64,000 nt of DNA, from positions 556,486 to 620,485 of the forward strand of contig NZ_SOBR01000001.1 in assembly GCF_004364315.1 (NCBI RefSeq). Direction: 5' to 3'. Positions 32,543 through 41,960 of the stretch are shown here, in pieces (positions within the stretch are counted from its first letter, which is position 1; each line of letters opens with the position of its first letter). This DNA is from Chromohalobacter marismortui (GTDB taxonomy: Bacteria; Pseudomonadota; Gammaproteobacteria; Pseudomonadales; Halomonadaceae). Position numbers and translations under genes: made by a program. The notes beneath the pieces were generated by a model. It saw only the letters and a program-made list of their open reading frames with translations, was not told the origin of the DNA and made no database searches.

Positions 32543-33661
32543 ATGAAAACGCTTTGTGTGTTTGGCACACGACCGGAAGCCATCAAGATGGCGCCACTCG
32601 CATTGGCTCTGAGCGCGGATCCACGCTTCGAATCCCAGGTATGCGTGACGGGCCAGCACCGCGAAATGCTCGATCAGGTTTTGGATCTTTTCTCCCTAGT
32701 GCCGGATCACGACCTCAACATCATGAAGCCCGGTCAGGATCTCACCGATGTGACCACGGCCATCCTGCAGGGTATGAAAACCGTTCTGGCCGAGGTGAAG
32801 CCGGATATCGTGCTAGTGCATGGTGATACCGCCACGACGCTGGCGACGACGCTTGCCAGCTATTATCAGCAAATTCCGGTCGCGCATGTCGAGGCGGGGC
32901 TGAGAACCGGCAACATCTATTCTCCCTGGCCTGAAGAAGCCAACCGCAAGCTGACGGGAGCGCTGGCCGAACTGCATTTCGCCCCCACGGATCGCTCACG
33001 CCAGAACCTTCTGGAAGAGGGCGTTTCTCCCCACAAAGTGCATGTGACGGGCAACACCGTCGTCGATGCCCTGTTCGAGGTGGTGGAGAAGCTGGAAGGA
33101 GACGATACCTATCGCACGCGTTTCGAGCAGCATTTCGACTTTCTGGACAGCAACCGCAAGTTGATCTTGGTGACGGGGCACCGGCGGGAAAGCTTCGGTG
33201 ACGGCTTTGACCGCATTTGCCGTGCCTTGCACGATATCGCTGTGCAGCACCCCGATGCACAAATTGTCTACCCGGTGCACTTGAACCCGAATGTACGCGA
33301 GCCGGTGAACCGGCTGCTGGGCGATGTTGGTAATGTGCACTTGATCGAGCCGCTGGATTACCTGCCGTTCGTTTATCTTATGAACCACTCGCATATCATC
33401 CTGACCGATTCCGGCGGCATTCAGGAAGAAGCCCCCTCGCTGGGCAAGCCGGTGCTGGTGATGCGCGAGACGACCGAGCGGCCCGAAGCGGTGCAGGCCG
33501 GCACGGTCAAACTTGTCGGTACCGATGTCGATACGATCGTGGGCGAGCTGCATAGCTTGCTGACGGACGAAACCGCTTATGAGGCGATGAGCTACGCCCA
33601 TAACCCCTATGGCGATGGGAAGGCGTGCCAGAAAATTTTAGAAATTCTTGCGAGTCCGTGA
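32543..33661 (+). CDS. wecB: UDP-N-acetylglucosamine 2-epimerase (non-hydrolysing)
   Basis: The 372-residue GT-B-fold epimerase interconverts UDP-GlcNAc and UDP-ManNAc. Motifs: [12 protein letters not shown] at the N-terminus, [32 protein letters not shown] and [29 protein letters not shown], all typical of WecB/MnaA. AAGGAAGAT precedes the ATG. It is the first gene of the glycan locus and feeds WecC, encoded just downstream. Its base composition is GC-rich, like the chromosome. Confidence 0.95.
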   Translation: MKTLCVFGTRPEAIKMAPLALALSADPRFESQVCVTGQHREMLDQVLDLFSLVPDHDLNIMKPGQDLTDVTTAILQGMKTVLAEVKPDIVLVHGDTATTLATTLASYYQQIPVAHVEAGLRTGNIYSPWPEEANRKLTGALAELHFAPTDRSRQNLLEEGVSPHKVHVTGNTVVDALFEVVEKLEGDDTYRTRFEQHFDFLDSNRKLILVTGHRRESFGDGFDRICRALHDIAVQHPDAQIVYPVHLNPNVREPVNRLLGDVGNVHLIEPLDYLPFVYLMNHSHIILTDSGGIQEEAPSLGKPVLVMRETTERPEAVQAGTVKLVGTDVDTIVGELHSLLTDETAYEAMSYAHNPYGDGKACQKILEILASP

Positions 33662-33692
33662 AATTTTATCGTGCTAGTTTGAGGTTTTATAA

Positions 33693-34973
33693 ATGGAATT
33701 TAATACTATTTCGGTAGTCGGTTTAGGATACATCGGTTTGCCTACGGCCGCCGTGATAGCTTCCCGCAAGAAAAAAGTCATTGGGGTCGATGTCAATCAA
33801 GTTGCCGTCGATACGATCAACGAAGGGCGGATTCATATCGTCGAGCCTGAGCTCGATATGCTTGTGCATGCAGCAGTAAAGGAAGGATATCTACGTGCGA
33901 CGACTGTGCCAGAGCCAGCAGATGTCTTTCTGATTGCTGTGCCTACACCTTTCAAAGCCGATGGTGGTGATCACCACGACCCGGACCTTTCTTATATTGA
34001 AGCGGCCAGCAAATCGATAGCTCCTGCATTACAGAAAGGGAATTTGGTAATTCTTGAGTCAACTTCTCCGGTTGGTACAACTGAAAAAATGGTAGAGTGG
34101 TTGGCTGAGGCACGTCCGGACTTAACGTTTCCTATTACTGACGGCGAATGCTCAGATATTAGAATAGCACACTGCCCTGAGCGTGTTCTACCAGGCAATA
34201 TATTGCAAGAGCTGGTGTCTAATGACAGGGTCGTAGGTGGTATTACTAAGCTATGCTCGGCATTGGCTGCGGGTTTTTATAGCACCTTTGTAAAAGGTGA
34301 ATGCATCGTCACTAATGCTCGAACAGCTGAAATGTGCAAGCTTACAGAAAACAGCTTCAGGGATGTCAATATAGCTTTTGCTAACGAAATGTCGATTATT
34401 TGTGATGAGCTTGGTGTCGACGTATGGGAGTTGATAAAGCTTGCAAATAGGCATCCGCGTGTAAATATTTTACAGCCTGGACCGGGTGTGGGAGGCCATT
34501 GTATCGCGGTAGACCCGTGGTTTATCGCTAGTCAAGCACCTAATAGCTCGCAATTGATAAAAACGGCCAGGGCGGTTAATGATGGAAAACCAAGTTGGGT
34601 GGTTAATAAAGTTAAAGACTTGGTGTCAGATGTTTTGCTAGCTACTGGCAAAGGTGAGCATGAAATTCGTGTGGCATGCTTAGGGCTTTCTTTTAAACCA
34701 AATATAGATGATCTCCGTGAAAGTCCCGCGATGGAAGTTGCGCTTGAAATATCAGGCTTATTTCAAGATAAAACCTTGGTTGTGGAGCCTTACGTGGATA
34801 GCCTTCCCGAAAGCCTGAAAAATCTTGGGGCTCGCTTAGTTGGGCTGAGTGAAGCGCTAAAGGCAGATGTTATAGTTCTTCTTGTAGATCATAAGGCGAT
34901 TGTAGATACCTCGATTGAAATTCAGCCTCACCAGCGTGTTTTAGATACGCGTGGTGCATTGAAAAAGTTTTGA
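33693..34973 (+). CDS. wecC: UDP-N-acetyl-D-mannosamine dehydrogenase
   Basis: A 426-residue UDP-sugar 6-dehydrogenase. The NAD-binding Rossmann start is VVGLGYIGLPTAAVIA. LESTSPVGTTEKM and CPERVLPGN are present, and the catalytic Cys lies in GVGGHCIAVDPWF. It converts UDP-ManNAc to UDP-ManNAcA with two NAD+. The pairing with wecB indicates that ManNAcA is made for the polymer. The gene is AT-rich compared with wecB, which points to a separate origin. Confidence 0.92.
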   Translation: MEFNTISVVGLGYIGLPTAAVIASRKKKVIGVDVNQVAVDTINEGRIHIVEPELDMLVHAAVKEGYLRATTVPEPADVFLIAVPTPFKADGGDHHDPDLSYIEAASKSIAPALQKGNLVILESTSPVGTTEKMVEWLAEARPDLTFPITDGECSDIRIAHCPERVLPGNILQELVSNDRVVGGITKLCSALAAGFYSTFVKGECIVTNARTAEMCKLTENSFRDVNIAFANEMSIICDELGVDVWELIKLANRHPRVNILQPGPGVGGHCIAVDPWFIASQAPNSSQLIKTARAVNDGKPSWVVNKVKDLVSDVLLATGKGEHEIRVACLGLSFKPNIDDLRESPAMEVALEISGLFQDKTLVVEPYVDSLPESLKNLGARLVGLSEALKADVIVLLVDHKAIVDTSIEIQPHQRVLDTRGALKKF

Positions 34974-35000
34974 AAATACGGCTTTATGGGAAAGGTGTTG

Positions 35001-36305
35001 ATGAAAGACAATCTGATTCATAGGCTTAATGAGAAAAAAGCCGTCATTGGGGTGGTCGGCCTAGGTTATGTTGGTCTTCCCCTTGTGCTTCGTTATTGCC
35101 AAGTAGGCTACAAGGTTATAGCTTTCGATATAGATCAAGATAAAATTGATAGCCTCAATAGTGGGGTGAGCTATATAGAGCATATTCCAAGTGAGATGGT
35201 TTCACAGGCCCTGATTGAAGGTCTTGACCCTACTGCTGACTTTTCACGAGCCAGTGAAGTGGACGCAATAATTATTTGCGTTCCGACACCTCTTAATAAA
35301 TATAGAGAGCCGGATATTAGTTATGTGATAAACACGGCTGGGTCACTAGCTCCTTACCTTCGCTCTGGCCAAGTCCTGTCTCTAGAAAGTACAACTTATC
35401 CAGGTACGACAGAAGAAGAATTGTTGCCTATTGCTGAGTCGGGTGGGCTTAAGGTTGGTGAAGACATTTTCTTAGTCTACTCGCCAGAAAGAGAAGACCC
35501 TGGCAATCTAATGTATACTACACAGACAATACCAAAAATATGTGGCGGCCATACTTTAGCATGTCAAGAAGTTGGAATTAAGCTTTATGAGCAGGTGATT
35601 GATAAGGTTGTGCCTGTGTCAAACACGAGAACAGCCGAAATGACGAAGCTGCTCGAGAATATTCACCGGGCTGTTAATATAGGCTTGGTGAATGAAATGA
35701 AAATTGTTGCTGACAAAATGGGTGTCGATATCCATGAAGTCATTCGCGCAGCGGCAACAAAACCTTTTGGGTTTGTTGCATATCACCCTGGTCCAGGTCT
35801 GGGTGGTCACTGTATCCCCATAGACCCTTTCTACCTTACCTGGAAGGCACGAGAATATGGGGTGCACACTCGGTTCATAGAGCTTGCTGGTGAAGTTAAT
35901 TCTTCCATGCCTGATTATGTAGTTTCAAAAATAACCTCTGCATTGAATAGCAAGCAGAAATCTGTTAACGGAAGCAGTATTCTGGTGATCGGCATAGCAT
36001 ACAAGAAAAATGTAGACGATATGCGTGAGTCTCCCTCTGTGTTTATTATGGAAAAGCTTAGAGAACTGGGGGCTAATGTGAAATATAGTGACCCCCATGT
36101 ACCAGTGTTTCCAAAGATGAGGAAGCACTTTTTTGATCTGTCCAGCATCGAGTTGGATGAAGCAGCAGTGGCCAGTTTTGACTGCGTATTGATCGGCACG
36201 GATCATGATAAGATTGATTACGATATGTTGTGCAACCATGCGCAGTTAATCGTCGATGCGCGTGGTAGATATCTTGAGAATTATGAGCACGTTTTTAAAG
36301 CCTGA
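35001..36305 (+). CDS. wbpA: UDP-N-acetyl-D-glucosamine 6-dehydrogenase
   Basis: The 434-residue nucleotide-sugar dehydrogenase is distinct from Wec[59 protein letters not shown] and the catalytic Cys in [14 protein letters not shown]. The sequence fits the WbpA/Vi-antigen TviB group, making UDP-GlcNAcA from UDP-GlcNAc. ATG 35001 with AAAGG just upstream is preferred over 34986. Like wecC it is AT-rich. Both hexosaminuronic acids may enter the polymer, or GlcNAcA may be further modified elsewhere. Confidence 0.88.
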   Translation: MKDNLIHRLNEKKAVIGVVGLGYVGLPLVLRYCQVGYKVIAFDIDQDKIDSLNSGVSYIEHIPSEMVSQALIEGLDPTADFSRASEVDAIIICVPTPLNKYREPDISYVINTAGSLAPYLRSGQVLSLESTTYPGTTEEELLPIAESGGLKVGEDIFLVYSPEREDPGNLMYTTQTIPKICGGHTLACQEVGIKLYEQVIDKVVPVSNTRTAEMTKLLENIHRAVNIGLVNEMKIVADKMGVDIHEVIRAAATKPFGFVAYHPGPGLGGHCIPIDPFYLTWKAREYGVHTRFIELAGEVNSSMPDYVVSKITSALNSKQKSVNGSSILVIGIAYKKNVDDMRESPSVFIMEKLRELGANVKYSDPHVPVFPKMRKHFFDLSSIELDEAAVASFDCVLIGTDHDKIDYDMLCNHAQLIVDARGRYLENYEHVFKA

Positions 36306-36318
36306 TATGGGGGGTGTG

Positions 36319-37317
36319 ATGTTTGAAGGTAAAACTATTTTGGTCACTGGTGGGACAGGGTCGTTCGGTCACACTTTTATTCCAATGACTTTGGAAAAGT
36401 ATAATCCCAAGAAAATAATCATCTTCTCTAGAGATGAGATGAAGCAATGGGAGATGGCAAAAAAGTTTCAGCACGATTCTCGTGTACGCTTTTTCATCGG
36501 TGATGTGCGTGACCGCGAACGAGTTTATCGTGCTCTTGATGGAGTGGATTTCGTGGTACATGCGGCAGCGACCAAGATTGTGCCGACTGCCGAGTACAAC
36601 CCGTTCGAGTGCGTGAAGACCAACGTGCAAGGCGCCATGAACCTGATCGATGCCTGCATCGACAAGGGTGTCAAGAAAGTTGTGGCGCTTTCGACGGATA
36701 AGGCCAGTAGCCCGATTAACCTTTACGGTGCGACCAAGCTCACGTCTGACAAACTGTTCGTCGCGGGTAACTCCTACGCAGGTGGCCATGAAACCCGCTT
36801 CGCTGTCGTCCGTTATGGCAACGTCATGGGCTCACGAGGCTCCGTTATCCCCTTTTTCATGTCGATTCGCGACAAAGGGACGCTGCCCATTACAGATGAG
36901 CGCATGACGCGCTTCATGATCTCGCTCGAGCAGGGTGTCGAACTGGTTTGGCATGCATTTCAAGACATGGAAGGCGGCGAGATCTATGTTAAGAAGATTC
37001 CTTCCATGAACGTGACGGATCTGGCCCGTGTGATCGCGCCGGAGGCCAAACAAGAGGTCGTGGGTATTCGTCCAGGTGAAAAGCTGCACGAGCAGATGAT
37101 CGGTGCCGAGGATGCCTACTACACCTACGAATACCCGGAGCACTTCAAGATACTGCCAGCGATCAATAGCTGGGACCAAGATGCCAACCCGATCAAGGAT
37201 GGCAAAAAAGTCCCCGAGGGCTTCATTTATTCCAGTGACACTAATGCCGAATGGATGGCCGATGAGACCCTGAAGGCTTGGATCGACACTAACTGGGAAA
37301 AAATTGGAGCGATCTGA
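36319..37317 (+). CDS. pseB: UDP-GlcNAc 4,6-dehydratase (inverting), pseudaminic acid pathway
   Basis: A 332-residue extended SDR enzyme: cofactor motif TGGTGSFGHTF, then FSRDEMKQWEM, HAAATKIVPTAEYNPFECV, and LSTDKASSPINLYGATK containing the catalytic YxxxK region. It carries out the first step from UDP-GlcNAc to the 4-keto-6-deoxy-AltNAc sugar. GGGGGGTG before ATG 36319 supports that start over the upstream in-frame ATGs. The first 230 bp are AT-rich and the rest GC-rich, so a recombination border may lie in this gene. Confidence 0.93.
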   Translation: MFEGKTILVTGGTGSFGHTFIPMTLEKYNPKKIIIFSRDEMKQWEMAKKFQHDSRVRFFIGDVRDRERVYRALDGVDFVVHAAATKIVPTAEYNPFECVKTNVQGAMNLIDACIDKGVKKVVALSTDKASSPINLYGATKLTSDKLFVAGNSYAGGHETRFAVVRYGNVMGSRGSVIPFFMSIRDKGTLPITDERMTRFMISLEQGVELVWHAFQDMEGGEIYVKKIPSMNVTDLARVIAPEAKQEVVGIRPGEKLHEQMIGAEDAYYTYEYPEHFKILPAINSWDQDANPIKDGKKVPEGFIYSSDTNAEWMADETLKAWIDTNWEKIGAI

Positions 37318-38480
37318 TGATTCCCTATGGCCGACAGGACATACAGCCACAAGACATTGAAGCCGTCATCGACGTATTGCGCTCGGACTTTCTGACGCAA
37401 GGGCCAGCAGTGCCACGTTTTGAAATGCAAGTAGCAGAGAAGGTGGGCGCGCGGCATGCTTTGGCCGTCAATAGTGCGACGTCTGCACTGCACATAGCAT
37501 GTCTGGCACTTGGGTTAAGCGAAGGCGATTGGCTTTGGACAAGCCCGATCACCTTCGTGGCCTCCGCTAACTGTGGCCGCTACTGTGGCGCCCAGGTCGA
37601 TTTCGTGGATATCGACCCATATACGTATAACCTTTGCCCCAAGGCGATGGAAGCTAAGCTCAAGCATGCCGAGCAGGAGGGACGGCTTCCCAAGGTTGTG
37701 GTGGCGGTGCATCTGTGTGGCCAGCCTTGCGACATGCAGGCCATCCATACGCTAAGCCAACGGTACGGTTTCAAAATCATCGAAGATGCCTCGCATGCCA
37801 TTGGAGGCAAGTACCAAGGCGAGTACATAGGTAACGGGCGGTATAGTGATGTCACGGTATTCAGTTTTCACCCGGTGAAGATCATCACGACCGCTGAGGG
37901 CGGCATGGCGCTGACCAATGATCGTGGCCTTGCCGAGCGTATGGATTTGTTGCGTAGCCATGGGGTAACGCGTAATCCGGAGCTGATGACGCAAGAAGCC
38001 GACGGACCCTGGTACTACCAGCAAGTTGATCTCGGCTTCAACTACCGCATGACGGAGTTGCAAGCGGCGCTGGGTGTGTCTCAACTGGATCGCCTCGATG
38101 ATTACGTGGCACGCCGGAACGCACTGGCAGCTCGGTACAATGACCTTCTCGCGGAATTGCCGATAACAACACCTTGGCAACATCCCGATAGTTACTCTGG
38201 GCGGCACCTGTACGTTATCCGCCTGCAGCATGAGCGTCTGTCGGTGAGCCATCGAGAGGTTTTCGAAGTGCTACGAGAGCAGGGGGTGGGCGTGAACCTG
38301 CATTACATCCCCGTGCACACCCAGCCCTATTACCAGGCGATGGGGTTCCAGAGCGATGATTTACCCGAAGCGGAGCGCTACTACGGCGAAGCTATTAGCT
38401 TGCCTCTGTTCCCGACCATGACCGAAGTACAGCAAGATGAAGTGGTCGAGGCACTCAAGAAAGCGGTGGGGGCAGTATGA
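37317..38480 (+). CDS. pseC: UDP-4-amino-4,6-dideoxy-AltNAc transaminase
   Basis: A 387-residue DegT/DnrJ/EryC1-family PLP enzyme. PLP-lysine segment: DVTVFSFHPVKIITTAEGGM; Asp/His segment: FKIIEDASHAIGGKY. It transfers the amino group to C4 in the second step of pseudaminic acid synthesis. The start overlaps the pseB stop (TGATG-type junction) and its end overlaps pseF by 4 bp, so pseB-C-F-G are translated as a coupled unit. Confidence 0.93.
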   Translation: MIPYGRQDIQPQDIEAVIDVLRSDFLTQGPAVPRFEMQVAEKVGARHALAVNSATSALHIACLALGLSEGDWLWTSPITFVASANCGRYCGAQVDFVDIDPYTYNLCPKAMEAKLKHAEQEGRLPKVVVAVHLCGQPCDMQAIHTLSQRYGFKIIEDASHAIGGKYQGEYIGNGRYSDVTVFSFHPVKIITTAEGGMALTNDRGLAERMDLLRSHGVTRNPELMTQEADGPWYYQQVDLGFNYRMTELQAALGVSQLDRLDDYVARRNALAARYNDLLAELPITTPWQHPDSYSGRHLYVIRLQHERLSVSHREVFEVLREQGVGVNLHYIPVHTQPYYQAMGFQSDDLPEAERYYGEAISLPLFPTMTEVQQDEVVEALKKAVGAV

Positions 38481-39181
38481 ATATCGCGGTGATACCCGCG
38501 CGCGGTGGCAGTAAGCGTATACCACGCAAGAACATCAAGGACTTCGGCGGGCGCCCCATGATCGCTTGGTCGATTGAAGCGGCACGCCAGAGTGAATGCT
38601 TTGGTCGCATTCTCGTCAGCACCGATGACAACGAGATTGCAGAAGTGGCGCAGCGCCAAGGCGCTGACGTTCCTTTCATGCGACCTGCCGCACTAGCCGA
38701 TGACCATACCGGGACGATTCCGGTCATTGCGCATGCGATTGAGTGGCTGCAAGAACATGGTGAGGCGCCCGAAGCGGTATGTTGTCTTTATGCGACCGCG
38801 CCGTTTGTGACACCAGGCGCCTTGCAGCAAGGTTACCGTGCACTAAACGAGCACACCGACGCCGATTATGCGTTCTCCGTCACGAGCTTTCCTTTCCCCA
38901 TCCAGCGTGCCTTGCGGATGACAAGCAATGGGCGCGTCGAGATGTTTCAGCCTGAGCATTTCAATACCCGCTCTCAGGACCAGGAAGAAGCCTGGCATGA
39001 TGCCGGCCAGTTTTATTGGGGCCGCGCAGATGCCTGGCAAGCCGGTCGTGCGCTGTTTGGACAGCGTTCGATACCCATCCCTATGCCACGTCACCGCGTA
39101 CAGGATATCGATACACCCGAGGACTGGGAGCGCGCTGAATGGCTGTTTCGCGCACTGCACCAGGTAGATAGCAATTCATGA
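38477..39181 (+). CDS. pseF: CMP-pseudaminic acid synthetase (cytidylyltransferase)
   Basis: A 234-residue nucleotidyltransferase: AVIPARGGSKRIPRKNI (P-loop-like CTP-binding signature), FGGRPMIAWSIEAA, STDDNEIAEVAQRQGADVPF, CCLYATAPFVTPGAL. The last step activates Pse5Ac7Ac to CMP-Pse for transfer. It overlaps pseC and pseG by 4 bp each. Confidence 0.93.
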   Translation: MNIAVIPARGGSKRIPRKNIKDFGGRPMIAWSIEAARQSECFGRILVSTDDNEIAEVAQRQGADVPFMRPAALADDHTGTIPVIAHAIEWLQEHGEAPEAVCCLYATAPFVTPGALQQGYRALNEHTDADYAFSVTSFPFPIQRALRMTSNGRVEMFQPEHFNTRSQDQEEAWHDAGQFYWGRADAWQAGRALFGQRSIPIPMPRHRVQDIDTPEDWERAEWLFRALHQVDSNS

Positions 39182-40278
39182 CGAGTTCCAGCGAGCCCAT
39201 GCGTGTTGTCTTCCGGGCGGACGCTTCCCTCGATATAGGCACTGGCCATGTCATGCGCTGTTTGACGCTAGCCGACGCCTTGTCAGTGAAGGGTGTCGAA
39301 TGTTGTTTCATCTCCCGCGACTTGCAGGGCAATTTGATTGAGCAAACGCGCCAGCGCGGTTATACCGTGCATGTGCTTCCCGCCCTAAAAGGGGAGCAGG
39401 TAGTATCACAGGAGCCCTTCCATGCGTCTTGGCTTGGTGTGGGCTGGGAAGTCGATGCCGCCGAGAGCTTACCCTATTTGCGTGAATTGAGCCCAACATG
39501 GCTGGTGCTTGATCATTACGCACTCGACTCACGCTGGGAGGCTGCGACCCGCGAATACTGGCAACGTTTGTTCGTCATTGATGACTTGGCGGATCGTGCC
39601 CATATCGCTGATGTCCTGCTTGATCAGAACCTGGGACGTAAAGCGTCGGATTATGAACCGCTTTTGCCCACCCATGCCCAATGCCTTGTTGGTCCGCAAT
39701 ATGCCCTTCTCCGCCCCGAATTTTCTGAATTACGGCCCTACAGCCTTGAACGCAGGAAGTCCGGCGAGTTACGTCATATCCTGATTAGCTTGGGCGGTGT
39801 AGATAAAGACAACGCCACTGGAGCCGTGCTCCGTACTTTGCGGTCATGTCCTTTGCCTGATGACTGTACTATCACAGTCATTATGGGAAGCCACGCTCCC
39901 CATCTTGATGATATCAACGCATTGGCTGCAGAGATGCCTTGGCCAACGAATGTCGCCATCAATGTGAACGATATGGCGAAGCGAATGGCTGAAGCTGACT
40001 TGGCGATAGGGGCTGCCGGAAGTACGAGCTGGGAGCGTTGTTGTCTTGGTTTGCCAAGCCTGATGTTAATTCTCGCCGACAACCAGAAAGGGATTGCTGA
40101 GGCCTTACACCAGGAAGGCGTAGCTTATAATCTTGGGAGACCTGAGGAACTTTACGCTTCTCATGAATACTGGAGCAGGTTACACCTGTCCGGCTGGTTA
40201 ACGCGGCAGAGTGAAAAAGCGGCTGCTTTAGTCGACGGGCGTGGTGCATCTCGGCTGGTTCAAGTGCTGGTTGATTAA
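39178..40278 (+). CDS. pseG: UDP-2,4-diacetamido-2,4,6-trideoxy-altropyranose hydrolase
   Basis: A 366-residue GT-B-like hydrolase. The N-terminal motif VFRADASLDIGTGHVMRCLTLADAL and the C-terminal IGAAGSTSWERCCLGLPSLMLIL are characteristic of PseG. It removes UDP from the diacetamido sugar so that PseI can condense it with phosphoenolpyruvate. Base composition falls toward the 3' end. Confidence 0.92.
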   Translation: MTSSSEPMRVVFRADASLDIGTGHVMRCLTLADALSVKGVECCFISRDLQGNLIEQTRQRGYTVHVLPALKGEQVVSQEPFHASWLGVGWEVDAAESLPYLRELSPTWLVLDHYALDSRWEAATREYWQRLFVIDDLADRAHIADVLLDQNLGRKASDYEPLLPTHAQCLVGPQYALLRPEFSELRPYSLERRKSGELRHILISLGGVDKDNATGAVLRTLRSCPLPDDCTITVIMGSHAPHLDDINALAAEMPWPTNVAINVNDMAKRMAEADLAIGAAGSTSWERCCLGLPSLMLILADNQKGIAEALHQEGVAYNLGRPEELYASHEYWSRLHLSGWLTRQSEKAAALVDGRGASRLVQVLVD

Positions 40279-40299
40279 TGACCATTGAGATTGTTTATT

Positions 40300-40830
40300 A
40301 TGGCCGACTCTAGCTTTACGTTGCGCCCGTTGCGCAGAGATGATCTTGAGCTCGTGCGGCAATGGCGCAACCACCCTGAGGTGCGCCGGTACATGTATAC
40401 GCAGCATGAAATCGGTGCGGAGGAACATCTTGCTTGGTATGAGCGAGTGCGACATGATGAGTCACGTTACCTTTTGATATTCGAACCAGATGGTAGGCCA
40501 ACCGGGTTCATTAATTTCCATGTGGTCGACTCAAAAGCACGTCGTGCCGAGTGGGGATTCTACCTTGCTCCAGATGCACCTCAAGGAAGTGGGCGGAAAC
40601 TGGGCCTAATAGCCTTGGAGTACGCGTTCGAAAACCTAGGCGTGCATAAAGTATGTGGCGAGGCTATAGCATATAATATGCGGTCTATTCGCTTCCATGA
40701 ACGCTTGGGCTTTGCCCATGAAGCCACCTTACGCGACCATCATTTTGATGGTGACGCCTATCATGACGTTATAGGTTTCGGTTTGCTTGTCACCGATTGC
40801 TCAAAGATAAAAGAGGATGCTAATAAATGA
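40300..40830 (+). CDS. pseH: UDP-4-amino-4,6-dideoxy-AltNAc N-acetyltransferase
   Basis: A 176-residue GNAT acetyltransferase: FTLRPLRRDDLELVRQWRN, AEWGFYLAPDAPQGSGRKLGL (acetyl-CoA loop), YNMRSIRFHERLGF. It acetylates the 4-amino group in the third step of the pathway. ATG 40300 is used; a TTG at 40285 is an alternative, since no strong ribosome site is seen. It ends with a 4-bp overlap with pseI. Confidence 0.9.
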   Translation: MADSSFTLRPLRRDDLELVRQWRNHPEVRRYMYTQHEIGAEEHLAWYERVRHDESRYLLIFEPDGRPTGFINFHVVDSKARRAEWGFYLAPDAPQGSGRKLGLIALEYAFENLGVHKVCGEAIAYNMRSIRFHERLGFAHEATLRDHHFDGDAYHDVIGFGLLVTDCSKIKEDANK

Positions 40831-41879
40831 CTCTACCGTACATTGAAATTGCTGGCCGTCGCATTGCTTCGGACCAACCACCTTATATCATCGCTGAATT
40901 GTCAGCGAACCATAACGGCAAACTTGAAACCGCAATTGAAATTATTGAAGAAGCTCACAAAGCTGGTGCGGATGCCATCAAACTGCAAACCTATCGACCG
41001 GATACGATTACCCTTAATTCCGATAGCGATGATTTTAAAATCAAGGGGGGGCTATGGGACGGCCGAACCCTGTATGAGCTTTATGAAGAAGCCCATATGC
41101 CTTGGGAATGGCATAAACCTCTTTTTGAGCATGCTAAAAAGCTTGGTATAACCATTTTTAGCTCGCCATTTGATACCACTGCTGTCGATTTACTTGAAGA
41201 GCTTGGGGCGCCGGCATATAAAATTGCTTCCTTTGAAGCTATCGACTTGCCCTTGATTGAATATGTTGCCCATACAGGCAAGCCGATGATCATCTCCACC
41301 GGCATGGCCGATGCGGAAGAAATTCAGGAAGCTATCGATGCTGCAAAATGTGCGGGATGTCAAGAGCTTGCCATTCTTCAGTGCGTGAGTGGCTATCCCG
41401 CACCAGCGGAAGATTATAACCTGCGCACTATTCCGGACATGATTGATCGCTTCGGATTGGTAACGGGCCTTTCCGACCACACTCTCGACAACACAACGGC
41501 GATCACAAGCGTGGCTTTGGGGGCTAGCCTCATAGAGAAGCACTTTACTTTGGATCGTAACGGTGGCGGCCCGGACGATAGCTTTTCATTGGAGCCCAAG
41601 GAGCTCGCCGCTCTTTGCAGCGATAGTAAGACTGCCTGGAAAGCACTTGGCGATGTTAATTATGGCAGAAAATCCAGTGAGAAGGGGAATATTCAGTTTA
41701 GGCGTTCGCTATATTTTGTTAAAGATTTAAAGGCAGGGGAACAAATCACCGAGGATGCTGTCAGGAGTGTGAGGCCTGGCTTTGGATTGTCTCCGCGCTA
41801 TTACTGCCAAGTGATAGGTTGTACTGTTGTTAAAGACCTAAAGTTTGGAACACCATTGTCTTGGGATGTCATAAAGTAA
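40827..41879 (+). CDS. pseI: Pseudaminic acid synthase
   Basis: The 350-residue NeuB-family enzyme has a TIM barrel (YIIAELSANHNG, ADAIKLQTYRPDTITL, STGMADAEEIQEA, GLSDHTLDNTTAI, LIEKHFTLDRNGGGPDDSFS) and a C-terminal SAF/antifreeze-like domain (RSLYFVKDLKAGEQI...). It condenses the free 2,4-diacetamido sugar with phosphoenolpyruvate to Pse5Ac7Ac. The set B-C-F-G-H-I is complete, so CMP-pseudaminic acid production is well supported. Confidence 0.95.
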   Translation: MTLPYIEIAGRRIASDQPPYIIAELSANHNGKLETAIEIIEEAHKAGADAIKLQTYRPDTITLNSDSDDFKIKGGLWDGRTLYELYEEAHMPWEWHKPLFEHAKKLGITIFSSPFDTTAVDLLEELGAPAYKIASFEAIDLPLIEYVAHTGKPMIISTGMADAEEIQEAIDAAKCAGCQELAILQCVSGYPAPAEDYNLRTIPDMIDRFGLVTGLSDHTLDNTTAITSVALGASLIEKHFTLDRNGGGPDDSFSLEPKELAALCSDSKTAWKALGDVNYGRKSSEKGNIQFRRSLYFVKDLKAGEQITEDAVRSVRPGFGLSPRYYCQVIGCTVVKDLKFGTPLSWDVIK

Positions 41880-41960
41880 GTCTGTAACTGGAAATGAAGT
41901 TGGTCTTAATTCTTTAGTGCAATCTTTTAAAATATTTTTAACCACAGGGGTTTTGGTTTA

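Noticed and set aside
32425..32826. 133-codon frame overlapping wecB
   Set aside because: It overlaps the wecB start in another frame and has no motif or ribosome site.
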